From JBDNIO01 sp041688215 (GTDB taxonomy: Bacteria; Pseudomonadota; Gammaproteobacteria; Nevskiales; Salinisphaeraceae), in assembly GCA_041688215.1 (NCBI GenBank), contig JBDNIO010000074.1:1-16205 (forward strand): a stretch of 16,205 nucleotides of DNA, given 5' to 3'. Position 1 is the first letter of the stretch. Each line of letters begins with the position of its first letter. Below are positions 1-7,379 of this stretch, one piece after another. The notes below the pieces were generated by a model. The model saw only the letters and a list, made by a program, of their open reading frames with translations. It was not told the DNA's origin and did no database searches. The translations under genes were made by a program, and so were the position numbers.

Positions 1-2155
1 CTCCAATATCTTTGGCGTACCAGGCGCGTGGTTTGCCGACGTATTGCTCAGCCTGTTCGGTTTTCTGGGCTTTATTTTTCCGTGGCTATTGCTGTATAGC
101 GGATGGCTGTTTTTTCGAGGCACACGCCAGTCCAAGGGTGATGCCTGGACGCTGGGCGTGCGCACTACGTCGCTGTTGTTGTGGCTGCTGGCGGGTTGCG
201 GTATCGCCGCGCTGGCACTGGGCGCTGCGGGTGCTGGCGGATTACCGCAAAGCAGCGGCGGGATTCTGGGCTCGGGCGTTAGTTCTTCGCTGGTCGCGGT
301 GCTCAATACCGCGGGCGCGGCGTGGTTTCTGGTCACCCTGTTTGTAATCACACTGTCGACCGGGCTTGGGTTTTCCTGGCTTTCTGTAAGCGAACGCGTA
401 GGCACCTGGGTACTGCGGGGCAGCGCCTGGAGCTGGCAATGCGTGCGCGCCAAGTGGGCGACCTGGCAGGTGCAACGGGCCGAAAAGCGTCGGGCGAAAG
501 CGGCTGCTCCAATGGTTAAAACCACACCGTCGGCAAGTAAACCGAAGAAAACACCGTCTCTGGCGCCACAGAAAAAAGTAAAGGCCCAGGATTCGCAGTT
601 GTCGTTGCCGATTACCGATGACGAGCCCGCGCCGGACGTGCCACGTTACGACCCGGAAAAGGACGAACCGTTACCGCTGACCAGCTTGCTGGACCCTGCG
701 CGTGCCGCGATCGCGGGCTACGACGAGGCCACGCTGAACCAGTTATCCGTAGATCTGGAGCAACATCTGGCGAATTTCAACGTGCAGGCCAAAGTGGTAG
801 CGGTGGAGCCAGGCCCGGTGATTACGCGCTTCGAACTGGACCCGGCGCCCGGCGTAAAGGTAAACCAGTTCACCAATCTGGCCAAGGACCTGGCGCGGGC
901 GATGTCCACTACCAGCGTGCGCGTGGTTGAGGTTATTCCGGGCAAATCGTTCGTGGGCCTGGAAATCCCCAACGTGGAGCGCGAGATTGTTGCCTTGCGT
1001 GAAATCTACGAATCGTCGCGCTATAGCAACAGCGCATCCCCGCTTACGCTGGCGTTGGGCAAGGATATCTGTGGGCGCCCGGTTACCGCAGATCTGGCGA
1101 AAATGCCGCATTTGCTGGTCGCCGGCACCACCGGTTCGGGCAAGTCGGTGGCCATTAACGTGATGATTCTGTCTATGCTCTACAAGGCGCAGGCCAAGGA
1201 CGTGCGCTTCATAATGATTGACCCGAAAATGCTGGAATTGTCTGTTTATGAAGGCATTCCGCATTTGCTCGCGCCGGTCGTCACAGACATGAAAGAAGCC
1301 GCTAACGCCTTGCGCTGGTGCGTGGCCGAGATGGAACGGCGCTACAAACTGATGTCGGCGCTGGGCGTGCGCAACATGGCCGGTTATAACCGCAAGGTGA
1401 ACGATGCCATCGCCAAGGGCAAGCCGATTCCCGACCCGATTGCGCAGTATGCGCAGGCCAATGACGACGACAGCGAAATCCCCGATCTCGAGCCCCTGCC
1501 GGCGATAGTTATCATCATCGACGAACTCGCCGACATGATGATGGTGGTTGGCAAGAAGGTGGAAGTACTCATCGCGCGACTTGCGCAGAAAGCCCGCGCC
1601 GCCGGCCTGCACATGATTCTGGCAACGCAACGCCCGTCTGTTGATGTAATTACCGGCCTGATAAAATCCAATATTCCAACCCGCATCGCTTTTCAGGTGG
1701 CGTCGAAAATAGATTCGCGCACAATTCTGGACCAGCAGGGTGCGGAAAGTCTGCTGGGCCACGGCGACATGCTGTTTCTGCCGCCCGGCACTGCGATACC
1801 CACCCGTGTGCACGGAGCCTTCGTGGACGACCACGAAGTGCACAAGGTGGTGGAATATCTCAAGCAAATCGGCGAACCGGATTACATCGACGAAATTCTC
1901 GAAGGCATCACCGAAACTGTGGATGGCTCCCGTGGAAACGGCAGCACCGAAGAAGACGATCCGCTGTACGATCAGGCCGTGGCCGTGGTGCTGGAAAGCC
2001 GCAAGGCCTCCATATCTTATGTGCAACGGCGCCTGCGGGTTGGCTACAACCGCGCGGCGCGGCTGGTGGAACAAATGGAGTTCGCCGGTATTGTAGGGCC
2101 ACTGGAAGGCAGCGGCAGCCGCGATGTACTGGCGCCGGCGCCGCCCAAAGACTAA
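1..2155 (+). CDS. ftsK: DNA translocase FtsK (5' end outside window)
   Basis: Septum-anchored DNA pump that clears and aligns chromosome termini at division and activates XerCD at dif. The reading frame is already open at base 2 with typical FtsK membrane-domain sequence (NIFGVPGAWFAD), so the true start lies upstream; 717 residues are visible. In order: at least two hydrophobic segments (about nt 40-370), a short basic/Pro-rich linker (about nt 470-650), the alpha/beta motor domain with Walker A AGTTGSGKS (nt 1121-1147) and Walker B ending IIIDELAD (about nt 1507-1530), and a C-terminal winged-helix gamma domain (about nt 1955-2130) of the kind that reads KOPS polarity signals. The linker is far shorter than in E. 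coli FtsK, as in many other gammaproteobacteria. lolA follows after 71 bp. The identification is secure; only the N-terminus is unseen. Confidence 0.97.
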   Translation, partial: SNIFGVPGAWFADVLLSLFGFLGFIFPWLLLYSGWLFFRGTRQSKGDAWTLGVRTTSLLLWLLAGCGIAALALGAAGAGGLPQSSGGILGSGVSSSLVAVLNTAGAAWFLVTLFVITLSTGLGFSWLSVSERVGTWVLRGSAWSWQCVRAKWATWQVQRAEKRRAKAAAPMVKTTPSASKPKKTPSLAPQKKVKAQDSQLSLPITDDEPAPDVPRYDPEKDEPLPLTSLLDPARAAIAGYDEATLNQLSVDLEQHLANFNVQAKVVAVEPGPVITRFELDPAPGVKVNQFTNLAKDLARAMSTTSVRVVEVIPGKSFVGLEIPNVEREIVALREIYESSRYSNSASPLTLALGKDICGRPVTADLAKMPHLLVAGTTGSGKSVAINVMILSMLYKAQAKDVRFIMIDPKMLELSVYEGIPHLLAPVVTDMKEAANALRWCVAEMERRYKLMSALGVRNMAGYNRKVNDAIAKGKPIPDPIAQYAQANDDDSEIPDLEPLPAIVIIIDELADMMMVVGKKVEVLIARLAQKARAAGLHMILATQRPSVDVITGLIKSNIPTRIAFQVASKIDSRTILDQQGAESLLGHGDMLFLPPGTAIPTRVHGAFVDDHEVHKVVEYLKQIGEPDYIDEILEGITETVDGSRGNGSTEEDDPLYDQAVAVVLESRKASISYVQRRLRVGYNRAARLVEQMEFAGIVGPLEGSGSRDVLAPAPPKD

Positions 2156-2226
2156 GCGCCGCGTTCACTTTTCGTTCAGCCTGCCGCCGTTAGGCTAGGC
2201 AGCAGTTTCATCATCAGGTTCTCCCA

Positions 2227-2862
2227 ATGAAGACATTGATTTTCGTATTCACAGCGGCGTTTTTGGCGCTGCCGGCTTCGGCAGGCAGTGGCGTCGATGC
2301 GCTGACCGGCTTTTATGAGCGGGTAAACAGTTTTGAAGCAGATTTCAAACAAATGCAGCTGGACGAGGAGGGCGAGGTAGTACAGCAATCCGGCGGCAGG
2401 TTCCTGTTGTCGCGCCCGGCGCGTTTTCGCTGGGAGTACCAAGACCCTTACGAGCAGATCATTGTAAGTAATGGCGAGACCTTCAAGTTCTATGACGTGG
2501 ACCTGGCGCAGGTTACCGTGCGCGATGTCGACGCCAGTCTGCGCGCCACCCCGGCGTTATTGCTGTCTGGCGGTGCCGCGCTGGAGGACGAATTCACCAT
2601 ATCCGCGGCCGGCCAGCGCGACGATTTAACCTGGGTCAAACTCGTCCCGCGTAATTCCGAAGGCGATTTCCAGGAGATACGCATGGGCTTTAACGGCGAT
2701 GTGCCGGCGCGCATGGAACTGAACGACAATCTGGGCCAGACCACGCAGATCGAGTTCAGTAGCGTAGAAGTTAATACGGCCATCCCCGAGCAGCGGTTTG
2801 AACTGGAAATCCCGGAGGGCGTGGAGATCGTAGACGGCCGCGCAGCGACGCAAGAACAGTAA
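2227..2862 (+). CDS. lolA: outer-membrane lipoprotein carrier protein LolA
   Basis: Periplasmic chaperone that takes lipoproteins from the LolCDE transporter and hands them to LolB at the outer membrane. The 211-residue product starts with a signal peptide (MKTLIFVFTAAFLALPASA, cleavage likely about residue 19). The mature part shows LolA hallmarks: FYERVNSFEADFKQ near the start, a GGRFLLSRPARFRWEY block and a YEQIIVSNGE strand. E. coli LolA is of similar length (about 203 residues). The start lies just before the signal peptide; the ribosome-binding site is weak (an AGG about 9 nt upstream). It sits 71 bp after ftsK and 1 bp before the VanZ-like gene, matching the conserved ftsK-lolA-rarA order. 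Confidence 0.95.
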   Translation: MKTLIFVFTAAFLALPASAGSGVDALTGFYERVNSFEADFKQMQLDEEGEVVQQSGGRFLLSRPARFRWEYQDPYEQIIVSNGETFKFYDVDLAQVTVRDVDASLRATPALLLSGGAALEDEFTISAAGQRDDLTWVKLVPRNSEGDFQEIRMGFNGDVPARMELNDNLGQTTQIEFSSVEVNTAIPEQRFELEIPEGVEIVDGRAATQEQ

Positions 2863-2863
2863 C

Positions 2864-3265
2864 ATGGCCCAGGCATTTCGCAGCGCCCTGAAGCACCCGA
2901 ATTTCTGGTTTGGTATGGGGCTTCTCTGGACGGGCATTATTATCTACGGCTGTTTTGCCCCCAGCCAGCCGGATGTAGGTGTAACCGGTTTTGACAAACT
3001 CCTGCACGGCGGCGCGTTTGCCGGTTTAGCGTTCTGGTTTGGTGCGGTATACGCCAAACAACGGCATCTATTTATTGTGCTGTCTCTGGCCTTCCTGGGA
3101 ATAGTAATCGAGATAGGCCAAGGCCTAACCAGTTACCGCAGTAGCGATATGCTGGATTTTGTCGCTGATTCGATGGGTATTGTGATCGGTATTACGCTGG
3201 CCAAAACCCGGCTGGCCCATGCATTGCGGTATATTGAGGCGCGTGTCTCTCCAGCAAGACCTTAA
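2864..3265 (+). CDS. VanZ-like family membrane protein
   Basis: A 133-residue integral membrane protein with about four hydrophobic helices. The family is recognised from a DKLLHGGAFAGLAFWFG segment after the first helix and from the EIGQGLTSYRSSDMLDF stretch followed by a Gly-rich last helix, both typical of VanZ/teicoplanin-resistance-like proteins. The family is named after a glycopeptide-resistance accessory protein, but most members in gram-negative bacteria have no known role, and I infer none here. It starts 1 bp after the lolA stop, and its 3' end overlaps the start of rarA by 23 nt (47 nt if the upstream rarA ATG is used). It is therefore almost certainly cotranscribed and probably translationally coupled with both. 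In the related operons I recall, lolA and rarA are adjacent, so this gene is an extra. Confidence 0.85.
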   Translation: MAQAFRSALKHPNFWFGMGLLWTGIIIYGCFAPSQPDVGVTGFDKLLHGGAFAGLAFWFGAVYAKQRHLFIVLSLAFLGIVIEIGQGLTSYRSSDMLDFVADSMGIVIGITLAKTRLAHALRYIEARVSPARP

Positions 3266-4574
3266 TATCGACGCCAATATCGATCCTGGTATCGACGTGA
3301 CCAGCGGCCGGCCTCTGGCAGACCGTATGCGGCCGCGATCCCTGGACGAATACGCAGGCCAGCAACATATTCTTGCTGCTGACAAACCGCTGCGCCGTTC
3401 GCTGGAAGCAGGGCGCCTGCATTCCATGATTCTGTGGGGTCCGCCCGGCACCGGAAAAACCAGCCTCGCGCGCTTGATCGCGCACCTGGCGGACGTTCAT
3501 TTCATGCAGATATCCGCCGTCATGGCCGGCGTTAAAGACATCCGCGCGGCCGTGGCTGAGGCAAAGCAGCAGCAGGGCCGAGGCACCTTGCTGTTCGTGG
3601 ACGAGGTGCATCGCTTTAACAAGGCCCAGCAGGACGGACTGTTGCCCTACGTGGAAGACGGTACCGTAATCCTGATCGGGGCGACCACTGAAAACCCCTC
3701 GTTTGAGGTCAACAACGCGCTGCTCTCGCGCACCCGTACCTATGTGCTTAAAGCACTGGACTCGGCGGACCTGCGCAGCCTGATCGACCGCGCGCTTGCA
3801 GACAAGGAACGTGGGCTAGGGGCTTTAGACCTGGAAATGGCCCCGGAACTGCGTGATTCTCTGGCGACGCGTGCCGACGGTGATGCGCGCCGCGCACTGA
3901 ACCTGCTGGAGCTGGCCGCTGACCTGACCGCAGACAGTAAACAGATATCGTCCGAGGATTTGCAGGAAGTCATGCGCGAAGGCCTGCGCCGGTTCGATAA
4001 AGGCGGCGATTATTTCTACGACCAGATATCCGCGCTGCATAAATCCGTGCGCGGTTCAGACCCGGACGCCGCACTTTACTGGTTCTGCCGTATGCTCGAT
4101 GGTGGTTGCGATCCGCTATATCTGGCCCGGCGCATCACCCGCATCGCCAGCGAAGATATCGGCAATGCCGACCCGCGCGCCCTGCGCAGCGCGCTCGATG
4201 GCTGGGAAACGTTCGAGCGCCTGGGTAGCCCCGAAGGTGAACTGGCGCTGGCACAGGCCGTGGTCTACATGGCCTGTTGCGCCAAAAGCAATGCGGTTTA
4301 TGCCGCCTATAATGCCGCCACCGCGGACGTTAAAACCCGCGGCAGCCTTGAAGTACCGATGCATTTGCGCAACGCGCCCACGAAATTGATGAAACAGCTG
4401 GGCCACGGCGAGGGCTACCGCTATGCGCACGATGAGGCCGACGCATACGCGGCCGGGGAAACCTATTTGCCGCAAGAATTGGCGGGCAAGCACTACTACG
4501 AGCCGGTGGCGCGCGGGTTGGAACTAAAAATTCGCGAAAAACTGGAACAACTGCGAACCCGCAACGAGACTTAA
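3243..4574 (+). CDS. rarA: replication-associated recombination protein RarA (MgsA), AAA+ ATPase
   Basis: Clamp-loader-like AAA+ ATPase that acts at stalled replication forks. Numbering from the upstream ATG at 3219, Walker A GPPGTGKT is at about 74-81, Walker B LLFVDEVHRF at about 124-133, and the sensor-1 block GATTENPSFE follows. The C-terminal half has the MgsA/RarA tetramerisation region (FYDQISALHKSVRGSDPDAA, IASEDIGNADPRA, HLRNAPTKLMK). Start choice: I prefer the GTG at 3243, which gives 443 residues (E. coli RarA is 447) and has a GAGG 3 nt upstream, a short spacing. The ATG at 3219 (451 residues) has no visible ribosome-binding site and adds residues before the family N-terminus. A 12-nt tandem repeat near the 5' end adds NIDANIDPGID. 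The gene overlaps the end of the VanZ-like gene. Confidence 0.95.
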   Translation: MSLQQDLNIDANIDPGIDVTSGRPLADRMRPRSLDEYAGQQHILAADKPLRRSLEAGRLHSMILWGPPGTGKTSLARLIAHLADVHFMQISAVMAGVKDIRAAVAEAKQQQGRGTLLFVDEVHRFNKAQQDGLLPYVEDGTVILIGATTENPSFEVNNALLSRTRTYVLKALDSADLRSLIDRALADKERGLGALDLEMAPELRDSLATRADGDARRALNLLELAADLTADSKQISSEDLQEVMREGLRRFDKGGDYFYDQISALHKSVRGSDPDAALYWFCRMLDGGCDPLYLARRITRIASEDIGNADPRALRSALDGWETFERLGSPEGELALAQAVVYMACCAKSNAVYAAYNAATADVKTRGSLEVPMHLRNAPTKLMKQLGHGEGYRYAHDEADAYAAGETYLPQELAGKHYYEPVARGLELKIREKLEQLRTRNET

Positions 4575-4733
4575 TGGGTTGCTGAAAAAGTCCATCCCTG
4601 GGCTTTTTCATCGATGCAATCAGAAAACGCGGTTTCCTGATTGCTGCATTTTCAATCACTTACAGTGCTCGAAAATGTTGGCACATCCCTGTGTTAGCGG
4701 GAACTGATAAAAACTACGTTTTTCATCAGCCCT
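4575..4733. repeat. hairpin-rich repeat element between rarA and serS
   Basis: The rarA-serS gap is almost filled by a structured element starting right after the rarA stop. Its ends are imperfect inverted repeats: GGGTTGCTGAAAAA at 4576-4589, and the reverse complement of 4719-4732, GGGCTGATGAAAAA. It contains three hairpins: TGAAAAAG/CTTTTTCA (4583-4590 with 4603-4610); GCAATCAG/CTGATTGC (4616-4623 with 4637-4644), extended inward by AAAC/GTTT; and CTGATAAAAAC/GTTTTTCATCAG (4704-4714 with 4718-4729). CATCCCTG occurs in two places. It could be a decayed mobile element or a REP-like unit, and the first hairpin might help to end rarA-operon transcripts. No coding sequence is seen in it. Confidence 0.55.
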
Positions 4734-4761
4734 CTAACCTGCAAACTGACAGGTGGCCGCC

Positions 4762-4767
4762 TATAAT
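4762..4767 (+). promoter_or_regulatory. candidate -10 box (TATAAT) of serS
   Basis: A perfect TATAAT lies 29 nt before the serS start, just outside the hairpin repeat. The -35 region at the usual 17-bp spacing (4739-4744, CTGCAA) is weak, and the better-looking CTGACA (4746-4751) is too close at 10 bp. The promoter is plausible but unproven. Confidence 0.4.
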
Positions 4768-4796
4768 GGCGCGCATTTTCCGCGACCTCTGTAACC

Positions 4797-6080
4797 ATGC
4801 TCGATCCCAAACTGCTCCGAAATGACCCGCAAACCGTTGCCAAGTCGCTGGCACGACGGGGGTTTACCCTGGATGTTGATAACCTCGTCGAACTTGAGGA
4901 GCGGCGCAAAAACCTGCAAACGCGCACCGAAGAGTTGCAGGCACAGCGCAACAGCGAATCAAAAAAAATCGGCCAGGCCAAGGCCGCAGGCGAAAATATC
5001 GAACCCCTGAAAGCGGCCGTGGCCGGGTTGGGCGATGAACTCAACGCCGCCAAGGCCGAGCTGGAAGCGTTAATGGCCGAGCTGGACGAGTTGCGCTGGG
5101 GCCTGCCGAATTTGCCGCATGACTCCGTACCCGAAGGCCTGAGCGAAGACGAAAATCAGGAATTGCGTGTCTGGGGCGACCCGCGCCAATTCGATTTCGA
5201 AGTCCGCGACCATGTCGATCTGGGCGAGCGGCTGGCGATGATGGATTTCGACGCCGCCGCCAAAATTACCGGCGCACGCTTTGTCGTGTTGCGTGGGCCA
5301 TTGGCCCGCCTGCACCGCGCCCTGATTCAATTCATGCTGGATACGCATACACGCGAACATGGCTACCAGGAAGTCTATGTGCCTTACATTGTGGATGCGC
5401 AAAGTCTGCGCGGCACCGGTCAACTGCCCAAATTTGGCGAGGATTTATTCCGCCTGAATGATCCGGAAGACTATTACCTGATTCCCACCGCTGAAGTGCC
5501 GGTGACCAATCTGGTGCGCGATAGCATTATCGAAGCCGAAAATTTACCGCAACGCTACGTTGCCCACACTCCGTGTTTTCGCGCTGAAGCCGGCGCACAT
5601 GGTAAAGACACCCGCGGCATAATTCGCCAGCATCAATTTGAAAAAGTTGAGCTGGTACAGATAATAAAGCCAGCAACCTCATATGAAACATTAGAGTCGC
5701 TTACTGGCCATGCCGAGGCAATTCTGCAGGCACTGGAACTGCCTTATCGCGTGGTGAGCCTGTGCGCGGGGGATCTGGGGTTCTCCGCCGCCAAGACGCT
5801 GGATATCGAAGTCTGGGTGCCGAGCCAGAATACCTATCGCGAGATTTCTTCCTGCAGTAATTTCGAGGATTTCCAGGCCCGGCGCATGCAAGCCCGCTGG
5901 CGCGACCCCGACAGCGGCAAACCAGCGCTGGTGCATACCGTGAACGGCTCTGGCGTTGCGGTAGGCCGGGCGCTGGTGGCGTTGCTGGAAAACCACCAGC
6001 AGGCGGATGGGTCTATTACCATCCCGACTGCACTCAGGCCTTACCTTGCGGGCGAGGAAGTTATCTGCGCGGCTGATTGA
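4797..6080 (+). CDS. serS: serine--tRNA ligase
   Basis: Charges tRNA-Ser (and tRNA-Sec) with serine in the cytoplasm. The 427-residue protein is close to the E. coli length (430). The N-terminus MLDPKLLRND matches the family start. A two-helix antiparallel coiled coil that reads the tRNA long arm spans about residues 28-100 (Lys/Glu/Ala-rich, LEERRKNLQTRTEELQAQRN). The class II catalytic core follows: TAEVPVTNL about 231-239, motif 2 FRAEAG at 261-266 with GKDTRGIIRQHQFEKVEL after it, and motif 3 GSGVAVGRALVALLEN about 384-399. There is no clear Shine-Dalgarno; the ATG is chosen from the family N-terminus. It lies downstream of rarA as in E. coli and Pseudomonas, and is convergent with cysB. 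Confidence 0.98.
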   Translation: MLDPKLLRNDPQTVAKSLARRGFTLDVDNLVELEERRKNLQTRTEELQAQRNSESKKIGQAKAAGENIEPLKAAVAGLGDELNAAKAELEALMAELDELRWGLPNLPHDSVPEGLSEDENQELRVWGDPRQFDFEVRDHVDLGERLAMMDFDAAAKITGARFVVLRGPLARLHRALIQFMLDTHTREHGYQEVYVPYIVDAQSLRGTGQLPKFGEDLFRLNDPEDYYLIPTAEVPVTNLVRDSIIEAENLPQRYVAHTPCFRAEAGAHGKDTRGIIRQHQFEKVELVQIIKPATSYETLESLTGHAEAILQALELPYRVVSLCAGDLGFSAAKTLDIEVWVPSQNTYREISSCSNFEDFQARRMQARWRDPDSGKPALVHTVNGSGVAVGRALVALLENHQQADGSITIPTALRPYLAGEEVICAAD

Positions 6081-6142
6081 ATTAAAAGAATAGGGATGTT
6101 CACGCTGAATCAGGTCGTGGCTATGTCGCACTCTTTTATAAA

Positions 6143-6225
6143 AACACAGAGGCGCGCAGTGGCGCACAGAGGATTTTACTTGTCTTGAAACCGTTCCTCT
6201 GTGCGCCTCCGTGCGCCTCTGTGTT
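6143..6225. repeat. long imperfect hairpin with 10-nt periodic arms
   Basis: Two 31-nt arms (6143-6173 and 6195-6225) are inverted copies with 3 mismatches, separated by a 21-nt loop. Each arm is a tandem of about three 10-nt units of the type ACAGAGGCGC. The element sits in the 216-bp convergent gap between serS and cysB and could act as a two-way transcription terminator. Motifs of this kind are scattered in many bacterial genomes and give rise to spurious protein predictions. The rest of the gap (6081-6142, 6226-6296) shows no gene. Confidence 0.8.
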
Positions 6226-6296
6226 AATAATCGTATGTCTTGTATGTCTTCGAAGTTGACGCGGTTTTACGCGGCACCTGAGCCAGCGTTAGAACA

Positions 6297-7277
6297 CTAA
6301 CGGCACGGCAACAGCGGCCACAACTCTTGTAATAGTCGGCCGTGACTGGGGCCGGGGTGCGTCGATATCGCCTTTTCAATAATTTCAGCGGTTAAATGCG
6401 GCGCGAACATGCTGATCATCTCAACCATGTAACCGCGCAGGAATGTGCCGCGTCTGAAACCAATATGCGTGGTGCTCTGCTCGAATAGATGGCTGGCGTC
6501 CAGGCGGACCAGGTCGCTGTCCTCGGCCTCGTCGTAAGCCATATTCGCAATGATGCCTATGCCCAGGCCTAGTCGTACATAGGTTTTTATTACGTCGGCA
6601 TCCACTGCAGTGAGCACTACATTCGGGGTTAAACCCTGGGCTGAGAATGCCTGGTCCAGTTGCGAGCGGCCGGTAAAACCAAAGGTGTATGTCACCAGCG
6701 GGTTGGCGGCTACATCTTTCAAGCGCAATTTTCCGGCTTGTGTCAGCGGGTGATCAGGCGGCACCAGCACGCAACGATTCCAGTGATAACAAGGCAGCAT
6801 GATGAGTTCGTCAAAGTGCTCCATGGCTTCGGTGGCGATCGCGAAATCCACTTCGCCGGTGGCCGCCCAGCCCGCGATTTGCGGCGGTGATCCCTGGTTT
6901 AAATGCAACGCCACTTTGGGATAGCGCGCCTTGAATTTCTGAATGGTGGGCGGCAAGGCATAGCGTGCCTGGGTATGGGTGGTGCCGATGGCGAGTTCGC
7001 CACTATCGGCTTGCTGGAACTCCGAGGCCACGCGACGCACATTTTCGACTTCGTGCAATACCTGCGCGGCGGCCTCCAGAATGCGGGCACCGGCCGGGGT
7101 TACGCGGTCCAGGTGTTTGCCGTTGCGGGCGAAGATATCCACGCCCAGTTCGTCTTCCAGCAACCGGATTTGTTTGCTTATTCCCGGTTGTGATGTGTGC
7201 AGGTGTTCGGCCGCCTGAGTGATGTTCAGGTTATGTTTTGCGACTTCATGGATGTATAGCAACTGGCGTAATTTCAT
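6297..7277 (-). CDS. cysB: LysR-type transcriptional regulator CysB
   Basis: Master regulator of sulfate uptake and cysteine synthesis, which in enterics responds to N-acetylserine and sulfide/thiosulfate. The 326-residue protein begins MKLRQLLYIHEVAKHNLNIT. An N-terminal winged helix-turn-helix covers about residues 18-40 (ITQAAEHLHTSQPGISKQI). The effector domain keeps T100, T102, Q103 (in TTHTQARYALP), T149 and T202 at the same numbering as the sulfate-binding residues reported for the enteric CysB structure. This separates it from generic LysR proteins and indicates CysB or its close paralogue Cbl; CysB is preferred. It is divergent from a TauE/SafE permease and near cysG, a coherent sulfur context. 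The palindrome at 7290-7305 overlaps its predicted promoter, so autorepression is likely. Confidence 0.93.
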   Translation of the reverse strand: MKLRQLLYIHEVAKHNLNITQAAEHLHTSQPGISKQIRLLEDELGVDIFARNGKHLDRVTPAGARILEAAAQVLHEVENVRRVASEFQQADSGELAIGTTHTQARYALPPTIQKFKARYPKVALHLNQGSPPQIAGWAATGEVDFAIATEAMEHFDELIMLPCYHWNRCVLVPPDHPLTQAGKLRLKDVAANPLVTYTFGFTGRSQLDQAFSAQGLTPNVVLTAVDADVIKTYVRLGLGIGIIANMAYDEAEDSDLVRLDASHLFEQSTTHIGFRRGTFLRGYMVEMISMFAPHLTAEIIEKAISTHPGPSHGRLLQELWPLLPCR

Positions 7278-7289
7278 TGCGACCTTATA

Positions 7290-7305
7290 TAAGAAAACAT
7301 TCTTA
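7290..7305. promoter_or_regulatory. inverted repeat, candidate CysB operator
   Basis: A perfect palindrome, TAAGAA-AACA-TTCTTA, lies in the 102-bp gap between cysB and the TauE-like gene. On the minus strand it begins immediately after the TATAAT at 7312-7307 and so covers the expected cysB start site. LysR-type proteins often bind such dyads to repress their own gene. That CysB binds here is inference. Confidence 0.5.
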
Positions 7306-7306
7306 A

Positions 7307-7312
7307 ATTATA
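7307..7312 (-). promoter_or_regulatory. candidate -10 box (TATAAT) of cysB
   Basis: A perfect TATAAT on the minus strand lies 30 nt upstream of the cysB ATG. The -35 hexamer at 17-bp spacing (TTTATT) is weak. The palindrome at 7290-7305 lies directly downstream. Confidence 0.45.
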
Positions 7313-7344
7313 CAAATATATTACTTTTTAATAAAAGGGCGAAC

Positions 7345-7353
7345 TGCTATCTT
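7345..7353 (+). promoter_or_regulatory. candidate extended -10 promoter of the TauE-like gene and cysG
   Basis: TGC-TATCTT is an extended -10 element, with a weak -35 hexamer TTTTTA at 7325-7330 (17-bp spacing) in an AT-rich stretch. It would give a leader of about 20 nt before the ATG at 7380. It is predicted from spacing and sequence only. Confidence 0.35.
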
Positions 7354-7379
7354 GCCGCCTTCACCCATATAAGTCAGTC

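Noticed and set aside
743..2074. 443-codon open frame on the minus strand opposite ftsK
   Set aside because: It is a mirror of the strongly conserved ftsK frame in GC-rich DNA; its translation is His/Arg/Gly-rich with no recognisable domain.
4746..4751. CTGACA as the -35 box of the serS promoter
   Set aside because: It is only 10 bp from the TATAAT, too close for sigma70.
6081..6296. Possible tRNA or small RNA gene after serS
   Set aside because: No cloverleaf or CCA-like pattern; the only structure is the periodic hairpin.
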